Shown one piece after another: positions 1-8,374 of a stretch of 57,391 nt of DNA. Within the stretch, counting starts at the first letter, position 1. Every line of letters begins with the position of its first letter. The notes beneath the pieces were generated by a model that was given only the letters and a program-made list of their open reading frames with translations, was not told the DNA's origin and searched no databases. Source of the stretch: Bacteroides sp. CAG:545 (lineage in GTDB: Bacteria > Bacteroidota > Bacteroidia > Bacteroidales > UBA932). The stretch lies in NCBI GenBank assembly GCA_000432515.1, contig HF995991.1, positions 1 to 57,391 on the forward strand, read 5' to 3'. The translations under genes and the position numbers were made by a program.

Positions 1-8
1 AAAAGATT

Positions 9-1712
9 ATGAAATTAGGAAAGATAGCATGTTTTTTGTCGGCTCTCACCGTCGCCTTCTCCTTCGCCTCATGCGAAGGAAGCGGCGATGATCCGGTGGC
101 CAAAGTAGAGCTCTCCACGACGATCTCACAGATCCCCGAGGGCATCATCTCCTTTGATCAGGAGAACGGCATCCTCACGGTTGACAAGTCCGGAGTCATG
201 ACCAGCGCCATCTCATTTGTCGACAACAAAGGCGGCGATCTGGGTGACTACAAGTTCAAGACGAATGTCCCGGCAGCGGACAAGATGTGGTGCCTGGCGT
301 CATGCAGCAAGGCACGCCTGTCCCTCTCCGTGGCGAAGAACACTACAGCGAACCCTCGCCAGACCACAATCGATGTGACAGCCTACCTTAACGACACCGA
401 GGTGGACACCTACACGATCACCGTCATGCAGAACGGAGAGAGCGGAGGAGAAACCGTGGATCCCACGCCAGGCACCGAAACCGGTGCGGCCATCACGCAG
501 TTCCTCATCCCCGGCGGAGGTACCGTGGATCCTACGCCAGGCACCGAAACCGGTGCGGCCATCACGCAGTTCCTCATCCCAGGACAGATCTCAAGTGTGA
601 TCAACTACCCGACAATCACCATCACGATGCCCGAAGGCACGGATGTCACCGCACTGAAGCCGGTGATCGTCGTCACGGAAGGCTCGACAGTGACCCCTGG
701 CAGCGGTGTCGCGGCAGACTTCACGGACGCTGTCCGCTACCAGGTCATCAACGAGAAGGCGAATGACAGCAAGACCTACTTCGCCGTCGTGACCACCAAC
801 TCCACAGGCGGTGGCGGCACTACACCTGGAACTGGAAAGGAGACCAACCCTAACTTCAAGCCGTTTGACATGGTGACCGTCGGAGCCGGCTCGTTCATCC
901 TCGGCAAGCAGCCAAGCGAGTACTACTTGACCGTCAAGAACATCAAAGACGAGAAAAACTCACACAAGGTCAACATCTCGGCTTTCGAGATCGGACGTTA
1001 CGAGGTCACGCAGAGGGAGTTCCTCCAGGTGATGGGCTACAACCCGTCCAACGACAAGAGCAACGATCTCTACCCTGTCTCAAAAGTGACACTTTACGAG
1101 GCGATGAACTACTGCAACAAGCTTAGCGAACAGAAAGGCTACACTCCGGTTTACACGTTCTCCAACACGAAGTGGGACAGGGAGACCGGCAAGGAATTGC
1201 TTGAAGCCACGGTCACAAGGAACAAGGAGGCCAACGGCTACCGCCTTCCTACCAACGCCGAGTACGAGTACGCGGCCAAAGGCGGGCCTGAAAACGAGAA
1301 GTATCCTTTCTACTATGCGGGAAGCGACAATCTTGACGAGGTTGGATGGTTCGAGGATAATTCAAAGATAGGAGAGGAGAAGCATGTCCATGTGGTCGGC
1401 CTCAAGAAACCTAACGCCCTTGGCCTGTATGACCTCAGCGGCAACATCGAGGAGATGACCGGCGAATGGTACATCTCATTGGACTACGCGAGCGACGCCG
1501 AGGAGACCGATCCTTGGGGACCGGAGACCCCTCGCGACATGACCGAACAACTTGTCATCACAAGAGGCGGATGCTACAGCACCTACACCCACAACTGCGC
1601 GGTCAAGACCTGGCGTATACAGAACGGGAACTGCAAGACCAACCAGAGCATTGGCAGCGGCCCTGTCGTGTACGACATCATGGGATTCCGCGTGGTGCGG
1701 TCTCTCAAATAA
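9..1712 (+). CDS. Lipoprotein with BACON-like, DUF5018-like and FGE-sulfatase (SUMF1-like) domains
   Basis: This 567-residue protein begins with a lipoprotein signal (lipobox FASC, Cys22). Residues about 35-143 look like a BACON-type beta-sandwich ending in ITVMQNG. Residues about 160-265 resemble the DUF5018-like domain of Bacteroidota surface lipoproteins. Residues about 285-567 carry formylglycine-generating-enzyme/SUMF1 hallmarks: MVTVGAGSFILG, YEVTQREF, GYRLPTNAEYEYAAKGG, LYDLSGNIEEM and GFRVVRS. By eye the catalytic segment reads RGGCYSTYTHNC; one of the two FGE cysteines is kept (Cys530) and the other appears to be Thr, so sulfatase-activating activity is doubtful. A C-type-lectin-like binding or structural role is the alternative. 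A 69-bp tandem duplication lies in the linker. The ATG at 9 gives an ideal signal peptide, but little upstream sequence is available. Confidence 0.8.
   Translation: MKLGKIACFLSALTVAFSFASCEGSGDDPVAKVELSTTISQIPEGIISFDQENGILTVDKSGVMTSAISFVDNKGGDLGDYKFKTNVPAADKMWCLASCSKARLSLSVAKNTTANPRQTTIDVTAYLNDTEVDTYTITVMQNGESGGETVDPTPGTETGAAITQFLIPGGGTVDPTPGTETGAAITQFLIPGQISSVINYPTITITMPEGTDVTALKPVIVVTEGSTVTPGSGVAADFTDAVRYQVINEKANDSKTYFAVVTTNSTGGGGTTPGTGKETNPNFKPFDMVTVGAGSFILGKQPSEYYLTVKNIKDEKNSHKVNISAFEIGRYEVTQREFLQVMGYNPSNDKSNDLYPVSKVTLYEAMNYCNKLSEQKGYTPVYTFSNTKWDRETGKELLEATVTRNKEANGYRLPTNAEYEYAAKGGPENEKYPFYYAGSDNLDEVGWFEDNSKIGEEKHVHVVGLKKPNALGLYDLSGNIEEMTGEWYISLDYASDAEETDPWGPETPRDMTEQLVITRGGCYSTYTHNCAVKTWRIQNGNCKTNQSIGSGPVVYDIMGFRVVRSLK
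453..590 (+). repeat. 69-bp near-perfect tandem duplication inside the lipoprotein gene
   Basis: Two head-to-tail copies (453-521 and 522-590) each encode 23 residues, starting TVDPTPGTETGA. They differ at only a few bases until the second copy diverges after about 580. The duplication repeats the interdomain linker and the first strand of the middle domain, and keeps the reading frame. Near-identity at the DNA level suggests a recent event. Confidence 0.9.
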
Positions 1713-1730
1713 GAAGGCACATAACGATGA

Positions 1731-1778
1731 AGAGGGTGACTAAATAGTCTTGATAGACTTTTTTGTCACCCTCTTTAT
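1731..1778. terminator. Hairpin terminator between convergent lipoprotein and glyA genes
   Basis: A 10-bp perfect stem (1731-1740 with 1765-1774) encloses a smaller stem of 5 bp (1746-1750 with 1755-1759, loop tgat). The right arm continues into CTCTTTATT. It lies 18 bp after the lipoprotein stop and 20 bp from the glyA stop, so it could serve both strands. The U-tract is short on the plus side and absent on the minus side. Confidence 0.6.
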
Positions 1779-1797
1779 TGATTTACTGACTAACTGA

Positions 1798-3144
1798 CTA
1801 GTACCTGTTCAAAGGTCTTCCGCTGGTCATCATGTGAACCTTTCTCTTGACCTCTTCAAGCACTGCATTGTGCTCTTCGAGAGAAGCAAGCTGCTCCGGA
1901 GTCCTTTCTCCCTTGGCCGTGATGGCGTCGAGATGCTCTGAAGCGGAAGCCAAAACGCTGTCAACAAGTTCCACGATATCTTCCATATCCTTCTCCACGA
2001 AACCTCTTGAAGTCACAGCAGGAGTACCGATTCTGATTCCTGAAGTCTGGAATGGGGAACGGCTGTCGAACGGAACCATATTCTTGTTTACGGTAATGTC
2101 AGCCTTTACCAGCTCTGTCTCAGCCACTCTTCCGTTCACCTCAGGGAAACGGGTACGGAGGTCGATAAGCATCAGATGATTGTCCGTGCCGCCTGAAACC
2201 ACCTTATAACCCTTGGAAATGAATCTCGCGCACATGGCCTGGGCATTTGAGACAACCTGCTTCTGATATTCCACGTATTCAGGCTGCATCGCCTCATAGA
2301 ATGCAACAGCCTTGGCAGCAATCACATGCTCGAGAGGTCCGCCCTGGATACCCGGGAACACGCTTGAGTTCAGGATCTGGGACATCTTCTTCACCTCGCC
2401 CTTAGGAGTCTTACGGCCCTGAGGATCATCGAAATCCTTGCCCATGAGAATAACGCCCCCGCGAGGTCCGCGCAATGTCTTGTGGGTAGTGGATGTCACG
2501 ATATGAGCGTACTTAACAGGATTCTTGAGAAGACCTGCAGCGATAAGTCCCGCAGTATGAGCCATATCCACCCAGAGCAATGCGCCTACTTCATCAGCTA
2601 TCTTTCTCATCCTCTCATAATCCCACTCCCTGGAATATGCGGAAGCGCCGCCGATGATAAGCTTAGGACGATGCTCTTTAGCCAACTCCTCCATACGGTC
2701 GTAATCGATGCATCCCGTTTCAGGATCAAGACCATAGGCCACTGCCTTGTAAAGGATTCCTGAAGCATTCACCGGCGAACCGTGAGTAAGATGACCGCCC
2801 TGGGACAAGTCGAGTCCCATGAAGGTATCTCCCGGATTCAGGACTGCCATCTCCACTGCGAGATTTGCCTGGGCTCCAGAATGAGGCTGGACATTTGCAT
2901 ATTCAGCATCAAACAGTTCGCAGAGTCTGTCAATCGCAGTCTGCTCGATCTGGTCAACTATCTCACAACCCCCGTAATATCTTTTTCCCGGATAACCCTC
3001 CGCATATTTGTTCGTGCAGACTGAACCCATTGCTTCCATCACCTGGTCAGTGACATAGTTTTCCGAGGCTATCAGTTCAAGGCCCTGAGACTGTCTTTCT
3101 CTTTCTTTCTTGATTAATTCAAAAATCTGTAGATCCTGTTTCAT
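1798..3144 (-). CDS. glyA: Serine hydroxymethyltransferase
   Basis: GlyA interconverts serine and glycine while loading one-carbon units onto tetrahydrofolate in the cytoplasm, using PLP. The protein has the family N-terminus (QIFELIKKE, GLELIASENYV), the PLP-lysine motif STTHKTLRGPRGG, and SGIRIGTPAVTSRG near the C-terminus. From ATG 3144 it is 448 residues, slightly longer than the usual ~420-427. An upstream in-frame TTG at 3165 is rejected because the putative -7 element (3176-3183) would place the transcript start only a few bases before it. It stands alone, divergent from the methyltransferase at 3256 and convergent with the lipoprotein. Confidence 0.96.
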   Translation of the reverse strand: MKQDLQIFELIKKERERQSQGLELIASENYVTDQVMEAMGSVCTNKYAEGYPGKRYYGGCEIVDQIEQTAIDRLCELFDAEYANVQPHSGAQANLAVEMAVLNPGDTFMGLDLSQGGHLTHGSPVNASGILYKAVAYGLDPETGCIDYDRMEELAKEHRPKLIIGGASAYSREWDYERMRKIADEVGALLWVDMAHTAGLIAAGLLKNPVKYAHIVTSTTHKTLRGPRGGVILMGKDFDDPQGRKTPKGEVKKMSQILNSSVFPGIQGGPLEHVIAAKAVAFYEAMQPEYVEYQKQVVSNAQAMCARFISKGYKVVSGGTDNHLMLIDLRTRFPEVNGRVAETELVKADITVNKNMVPFDSRSPFQTSGIRIGTPAVTSRGFVEKDMEDIVELVDSVLASASEHLDAITAKGERTPEQLASLEEHNAVLEEVKRKVHMMTSGRPLNRY

Positions 3145-3175
3145 ATAAGAAGCTGTTAAAATCAATGATGTACTA

Positions 3176-3203
3176 CAAATATAGCATTTTTCGGATGAAA
3201 CAA
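3176..3203 (-). promoter_or_regulatory. Putative glyA promoter
   Basis: The minus strand carries TATATTTG (3183-3176), a match to the Bacteroidota -7 element TAnnTTTG. A TTG lies 17 bp upstream, somewhat closer than the usual 19-20. The predicted transcript start near 3170 leaves about 25 nt of leader before ATG 3144. Confidence 0.5.
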
Positions 3204-3204
3204 T

Positions 3205-3235
3205 TTAGAAACCTTTCAAGATTTGCATAAATTTG
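3205..3235 (+). promoter_or_regulatory. Putative promoter of the TrmH-family methyltransferase
   Basis: TAAATTTG at 3228-3235 matches TAnnTTTG exactly, with a degenerate TTTAG about 19 bp upstream. The predicted start near 3241 supports ATG 3256 rather than the in-frame ATG at 3223, which would lie upstream of transcription. Confidence 0.5.
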
Positions 3236-3255
3236 CAGATAATCGAAATAAAACG

Positions 3256-3792
3256 ATGAAAAACAGGAAACTGCTGAACATAGAACTTGGAAGAGTAACT
3301 GCGGAACAGTATAAGGAACTCCCTGACTCAGGAGTATGTGTAGTGCTGGACAATATCAGAAGCGCGCACAATGTCGGCTCCGTATTCAGAAGCGCCGACT
3401 CCTTCAAAGTGGACAAGATATGGCTGTGCGGCATCTGCGCCACACCACCGTCAGCAGAAATCCACAAATCCGCTCTCGGCGCCGAATTCAGCGTCGAATG
3501 GGAGCACTCCCCTTCCACAATGGATGTAATAGGCAGGCTCAAAGAAGAAGGCTACACCATTCTGAGCGTGGAACAGGCCGAAGACTCCATCAGCCTGGAC
3601 AAGTTCATCCCCGAAAAGGGAAAGAAATACGCCCTGGTCTTCGGAAATGAAGTCGAGGGCGTACAGCAAGAGGTCGTAAGCAGTTCAGACGGCGTTCTGG
3701 AAATTCCACAGTACGGGACCAAGCACTCGCTGAACATCTCAGTCACAGCCGGCATTGTCCTCTGGCACTTCCGCCTCACCGCCGGCATATAG
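3256..3792 (+). CDS. TrmH/SpoU-family RNA 2'-O-methyltransferase (short form)
   Basis: This 178-residue SPOUT enzyme shows the three SpoU motifs: NIRSAHNVGSVFRSAD (motif 1), ALVFGNEVEGV (motif 2) and IPQYGTKHSLNISVTAGI (motif 3). These form the trefoil-knot SAM site. It lacks an N-terminal substrate-binding extension, so it resembles the compact TrmH/TrmL-like group that methylates tRNA ribose. The exact target base cannot be read from sequence. The start at 3256 is chosen from the family N-terminus and the promoter position. It is probably monocistronic, facing the Bat operon end only 8 bp away. Confidence 0.9.
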   Translation: MKNRKLLNIELGRVTAEQYKELPDSGVCVVLDNIRSAHNVGSVFRSADSFKVDKIWLCGICATPPSAEIHKSALGAEFSVEWEHSPSTMDVIGRLKEEGYTILSVEQAEDSISLDKFIPEKGKKYALVFGNEVEGVQQEVVSSSDGVLEIPQYGTKHSLNISVTAGIVLWHFRLTAGI

Positions 3793-3800
3793 CACAACCG

Positions 3801-5720
3801 TTATTTCTCAATCGTAAGCAGCGTCACGGTGCCGTCCATCGTTGACGCAAGGACAGTCATCCGTTTCTTGTCGGAAGACACCTTCAGCGGATTCACCAAT
3901 GCCACTGAGACCTTGTGCGCCCACAGGAATTCGCCCGTCGCAGCGTCCAGAGCCACGATATTGCCCTTGTCCGACGGAATCAGCAGCACCCCGTCTTTTT
4001 CCGTCAATGCAGAGGTCCCGATATCGTATCCGAGACTGTCCGCCACCTCCCAGAGCTTGTTGCCGGACGAAATTTCGCCGCCGTCTGCAGGGGCCGGAAC
4101 ATCGGAACGGAACGCATAGGCCTTGCCGAACATCACTTTGGAGAACACGGTCTTTCCGTCCGCACTTCCACAGAGCGCATCCCTGCCGCCATCTACATTG
4201 AAAAGACATTTGCCGGTAGCGGCATCTATAGCATAGATCTTCCTGTCAGGTACGGCTACGAATATGCGTCCCGAACCATAGACAGGCACACAATGCGCAG
4301 GAGAATACATCCTGGAAGGCTTTTTCACCGTCCATTTCCACTGTTCCCTGCCGGTACACGGATCCAGAGAATAAAGCGTCCTTCCCCAAGTGCCGAAAAC
4401 CACCCTCTCACCATCACAATAAGGCGTGGAAATGGCATGCCCCTCAACCGGAGAATAAGTCCACACCGCACTTCCTTCTTTCAGGGACAATGCCCTGAAC
4501 TTGTGGTCAGAGCCGCCGATGTACACCAGACCATCCATGATGACAGGAGAAGCCAGCACCGACTTCTCAGTATGATATTTCCATTTCACGGAGCCGTCTG
4601 AAGCATTAAGAGCATAGACATTGCCGTCGGTACATCCGAAGACCAATGTCTTTCCGCTTATCGCTGGAGTCGAATATATCTTTCCGTCGAACTGCCTTGA
4701 CCAGATTTCAGAGCCGTCCTTCAGGGATACGCACTTGACTACACCACAGGCAAGCGGGAAATATGCCCGACCTCCACGCACAGCAAAACCTGCCACTATA
4801 TTGGCCTCGAACGAGCGCTTCCAGTTCTCCTTGACCTGAGGATAGCGCACGTTCACGTCATAGCGCATCCACGGATAATCTTCCGGCAGACCGTCATTGT
4901 CATACTTCACACTGTCCTGAGGGGCATTATCCGGAAAATGATACCTGTACCACGGAGCAAATTCCACCGCAGTATCTCCATAGATCCGCCTTTCGGAAAA
5001 ACTGATATTGTCCCCGTTGATCCGGACAATATTATACCCCGGCACAGTCCCTGCCGACAATGACGAGCGGCACAGCACCGCAGGAATTCCCTGATAGTTC
5101 TTCACCACATTCCTGTGCCAATGTCCTCCGACACAGAACCGCACCCCGAGGCGCTTGAGCTGCTTGGTGACATCGAAATAATTCAGGACCGACGAATCCA
5201 TCGGATAATGATTTATGAAAATGCTCCTGCCCTCATTTTCAAGAGAGCCGAGCCACTCCATAGTCTCCTTCGGCACAAGTCCCGGAGCCATACGCATATC
5301 CGGGCCGCTGTTGCAGCCTATAAAACGCCATCCCTTCTTGGCGAACGAAAAGTGCTCATAGCCAAACACTTTCAGGAAAGTATTGCAGCCGCTCTCCGAC
5401 CAGTTGGCATCGTGATTGCCCTGCACCACATAATATGGCACACGCAGCGTATCCATCATGCTTTTGGCGATTCTGATTTCCTCATCTGTACCGAAATCAG
5501 TGATGTCACCGCCGAAAAGCACGAAATCCAGAGAGTCCGACTTGTTAATATCTCTCAGGCACGCGCTGAGGTCCTCTATCGCACTGGTATGTGTCGCAAG
5601 ATGAGTGTCAGTGACAAATGCGAATCTGAGGACACTGTCCCTGTCAAAAAAAGCAGATGCCCGCGCAACGCCGGAAAGCGCAGCCACGGACATCAGTAGA
5701 GTGACGAAAAGTTTTCTCAT
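3801..5720 (-). CDS. Secreted calcineurin-like metallophosphoesterase fused to PQQ-type beta-propeller
   Basis: The 639-residue protein has a signal peptide (about 1-23). A metallophosphoesterase domain (about 30-250) follows, with all metal-site motifs: FVTDTH (D38, H40), FGGDITD (D72), GNHD (101-104), NHYP (H171) and GGHWH (H200, H202). Residues about 300-639 form a propeller with six visible blade motifs of the VYALNASDGSVKW type. Such blades often bind ligands or act as scaffolds; nothing shows that PQQ itself is bound. The ATG overlaps the batDE stop by 4 bp (ATGA), so it is translationally coupled to the Bat operon. Its substrate is unknown. It acts outside the cytoplasmic membrane. Confidence 0.88.
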   Translation of the reverse strand: MRKLFVTLLMSVAALSGVARASAFFDRDSVLRFAFVTDTHLATHTSAIEDLSACLRDINKSDSLDFVLFGGDITDFGTDEEIRIAKSMMDTLRVPYYVVQGNHDANWSESGCNTFLKVFGYEHFSFAKKGWRFIGCNSGPDMRMAPGLVPKETMEWLGSLENEGRSIFINHYPMDSSVLNYFDVTKQLKRLGVRFCVGGHWHRNVVKNYQGIPAVLCRSSLSAGTVPGYNIVRINGDNISFSERRIYGDTAVEFAPWYRYHFPDNAPQDSVKYDNDGLPEDYPWMRYDVNVRYPQVKENWKRSFEANIVAGFAVRGGRAYFPLACGVVKCVSLKDGSEIWSRQFDGKIYSTPAISGKTLVFGCTDGNVYALNASDGSVKWKYHTEKSVLASPVIMDGLVYIGGSDHKFRALSLKEGSAVWTYSPVEGHAISTPYCDGERVVFGTWGRTLYSLDPCTGREQWKWTVKKPSRMYSPAHCVPVYGSGRIFVAVPDRKIYAIDAATGKCLFNVDGGRDALCGSADGKTVFSKVMFGKAYAFRSDVPAPADGGEISSGNKLWEVADSLGYDIGTSALTEKDGVLLIPSDKGNIVALDAATGEFLWAHKVSVALVNPLKVSSDKKRMTVLASTMDGTVTLLTIEK

Positions 5721-8356
5721 ATTATTTCCATTTCATTGTTTCTGATCCAGCCCTGCCTGCCGTCAGACAGCTCCACATTATTCCAGTCTCCCACAGAATC
5801 CAGCACCTTCACCTCCGTTCCCTCATGCAGCACGAACAGGTCCTTGGACGCGTTCTCGGAAGGTGAACTCTTCACGGACGATACCGGAGTCATGATTACG
5901 GCATTGCTCTGCTTCAGGAACATGCTGCGCTGCCACAGTGCGAAACTGAACGAGGACACCGCCAGGAGGAACACAACAATGGCTCCGTAGAATCCGCCTC
6001 TGCGTCCTGCCGCCGAATGGCTCATGAGGAAAACCAGGGCCAATGCCAATGAAACTGCAAAAAACAGCAGCGACAGCACAGCCCACACATTGGAACTGAG
6101 CGTATAGCAGAGCTTCCTCGCCCAACTCTTCAGAATGAACTCCGGGACGACATCGATTTTGTCTTTGATTCTGCTTCTGACTATATCCAAGTTATATCTC
6201 GCATCGGCGAATGAAGGATTTGCCTTAAGTGTCCTTTCATAATAAAGGACAGCACGGGCATTGTCACCTGACTTGAAATAAGCATTTCCGAGATTGTAAT
6301 ACAGTTCCGGAGAGACCACACCGGCCTTCTCAAGTGTACTCCAAGCCTCTGCGCTCTCGCTCCAATTTCCTGAAGCATAAGCATTTGCACCCTTAGTCCA
6401 GAGAGAATCGAGATAAGCCGTCTCCTCAGCCTGCAGACCTGTCTGCAACAAGAGCAGGGAGGCTATGGCCAATGCAGCTGACTTGGCAGCCGACCCGCCT
6501 GATGTTCTACGTTTCATGACATAATCGATAGATGAAATGACATCCACAGCTTCTTTATAGTGTGTATTCATGGCTTCGTTTTCGCCATCCGGAGAATACC
6601 TCGCAAACTCACAGGCATCAAGCAGAGCCACGAAACGGTCCGCAAGTTCAGCGGAAACGCTGCCTGCGACAAGCTGGGACTTGATATTGTCCTTGTTCAG
6701 TTCCTCAGCACCCATGTTCAGTTTGTCCGAGATGAAACCGAGCAGCGCCTTGTGCAGTTCCTCGTAGAATGCGGAATACAGATTCTTGCTGAGGAAGCCT
6801 TCGGCTGTCTTGAGACGGGACAATGCCATCTTGGTGGCACGCCTGTTACGGCTGCCCACGACGTCTGCTCTTCTCGAAGCTATCTTCCTGAAAGCCAGCC
6901 AGATGACCACAGCACAGAAAAGAATCAACACCAATGCGAACCAATATCCTGCACTGCCCACAAAGAACACGGTCCTGAACTTGTACGAAGGCTCTTTCGT
7001 GCGGATATATCTGACATCTTCACCGAGATTCTTCACATCCTTTCTGTCCGGAACCGCCACTTGCATTGACGAACCGGTAGTTTCCGGAGTATCCCCTTTC
7101 TCCACATTGAAAGGAATAGGGGCGGTGGTCAATGTTTCATATTTGCCGGTCGTCACATTGTAATACGAATATTCTATCGGCTCTATGATGAAGTCACCAT
7201 GACTTCTCGGAATGAACGGATATTCAAATGTCTTGCTTCCTGAAGTTCCGCCGCTGTTCGGGGTTGTATTTTCAGAAGACTTGGTATCATAGACCTCCAT
7301 ATCCGGAGGGAAGTTCACCTTAGGAGCCTCGAGAAGCGACACATTGCCGCGTCCTGACACTGTGATTATCAATGAATTGGCTTCGTGCGCCTTAAGTTGA
7401 GACTGATTAAGCTTGGCATTTATGGTGAAGTTGCCGACTCCTCCGCAGAATGAAGCCGGGGCCCCGCCAGGGAGATTCTTGACATTGACCCTGACGGACG
7501 AAGTCGCTATGCGCTTCCTTATGGTCGTGGTTCCCGTATCGAAGAAACTGTCGAAAATGCTGCGGGCCGAACTCGATGAAGAGCGCACGTTCACAAGGCA
7601 GACAAGTTCGGCCGGGTCAATGACGAGAGTTCCGGTCTGCTGCGGTACGAGTACATATCTGCAGAGTGTCGCGGCATTGTAAAGACGGCCGTCCACATCT
7701 TCTCTCTGGAAGTTCACATTGTTCGGAGCATACGTCTCCTTGCTCCAGAAACCGTTGAATGTAGGGAACTTGGGGCTTTCATAGCCTGCAACGTCCACTC
7801 TCTGATAGAGCTTGAGTTCAGCATTGATCGGCTCCCCTACCACCACATTGGTCTTGCTCAGGGAAAGTCTCAGGAAAATGTCCGATGAGGACACATCAGA
7901 GGACGAAGAACGCTGCGAAGTGCTTGGATGTGAAGCAGATGCAGCCAGATTCGACGAAGATCCGCCGGAAAGCACCTCTATCTGCAGAGGGGCGGATGAA
8001 ATCATCTCACCTTTCACCTTTGCAGTCGCCTGCGGCAATGTGAACTTGCCGGTCTTCTTCGGCGCGATTATATATGTGTAAGTGAACTGGGATGACGATG
8101 TCCTCTTTCCATTGATTATGCTTACGCTGGACGAAGAGCCGCTCTGAGGGCCCCACACCAAGGTAAAATCATCTCCCGGTGCCCAACTGAAATTCCCCGG
8201 GCGGCTGCTGCCTTCGATTATGAACGTGACATTGAACTGCTCGTCCGACTCCACGATGTTCGGAGCATCCACCTTGATTTCCGTCTGGGCGAAAGCTGTC
8301 AGTGTGATGAGCGCCAACAGCATCGTCAATCCTGTTTTTCTTACGATATCCAACAT
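5717..8356 (-). CDS. batD: BatD-BatE fusion protein (membrane, TPR and SH3 domains)
   Basis: Residues 1-23 are a signal peptide, about 25-420 a BatD-type (oxygen-tolerance family) set of beta domains, and about 465-489 a membrane helix followed by a cytosolic helical part. Residues 614-643 look like a second signal peptide beginning with Met (MKRRTSGGSAAK...), followed by TPR repeats (about 645-720), two membrane helices (about 757-778 and 788-808) and an SH3-like domain (about 815-879). That second half is BatE. In other Bacteroidota these are normally two genes. The internal ATG at 6517 could still start a free BatE. The operon context (batC upstream with an 18-bp gap) fits the Bat cell-envelope/aerotolerance complex, whose molecular role is unsettled. 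Confidence 0.88.
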   Translation of the reverse strand: MLDIVRKTGLTMLLALITLTAFAQTEIKVDAPNIVESDEQFNVTFIIEGSSRPGNFSWAPGDDFTLVWGPQSGSSSSVSIINGKRTSSSQFTYTYIIAPKKTGKFTLPQATAKVKGEMISSAPLQIEVLSGGSSSNLAASASHPSTSQRSSSSDVSSSDIFLRLSLSKTNVVVGEPINAELKLYQRVDVAGYESPKFPTFNGFWSKETYAPNNVNFQREDVDGRLYNAATLCRYVLVPQQTGTLVIDPAELVCLVNVRSSSSSARSIFDSFFDTGTTTIRKRIATSSVRVNVKNLPGGAPASFCGGVGNFTINAKLNQSQLKAHEANSLIITVSGRGNVSLLEAPKVNFPPDMEVYDTKSSENTTPNSGGTSGSKTFEYPFIPRSHGDFIIEPIEYSYYNVTTGKYETLTTAPIPFNVEKGDTPETTGSSMQVAVPDRKDVKNLGEDVRYIRTKEPSYKFRTVFFVGSAGYWFALVLILFCAVVIWLAFRKIASRRADVVGSRNRRATKMALSRLKTAEGFLSKNLYSAFYEELHKALLGFISDKLNMGAEELNKDNIKSQLVAGSVSAELADRFVALLDACEFARYSPDGENEAMNTHYKEAVDVISSIDYVMKRRTSGGSAAKSAALAIASLLLLQTGLQAEETAYLDSLWTKGANAYASGNWSESAEAWSTLEKAGVVSPELYYNLGNAYFKSGDNARAVLYYERTLKANPSFADARYNLDIVRSRIKDKIDVVPEFILKSWARKLCYTLSSNVWAVLSLLFFAVSLALALVFLMSHSAAGRRGGFYGAIVVFLLAVSSFSFALWQRSMFLKQSNAVIMTPVSSVKSSPSENASKDLFVLHEGTEVKVLDSVGDWNNVELSDGRQGWIRNNEMEII

Positions 8357-8374
8357 ATTCTTCTCCTTCTTCCG

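Noticed and set aside
410..604. Small minus-strand protein with two repeats opposite the lipoprotein duplication
   Set aside because: The repeat in it is just the complement of the 69-bp duplication; no promoter or independent support.
4100..4800. PQQ-dependent dehydrogenase
   Set aside because: The blades carry propeller repeat motifs but the protein starts with a phosphoesterase domain and lacks recognisable dehydrogenase active-site features; PQQ binding cannot be claimed.
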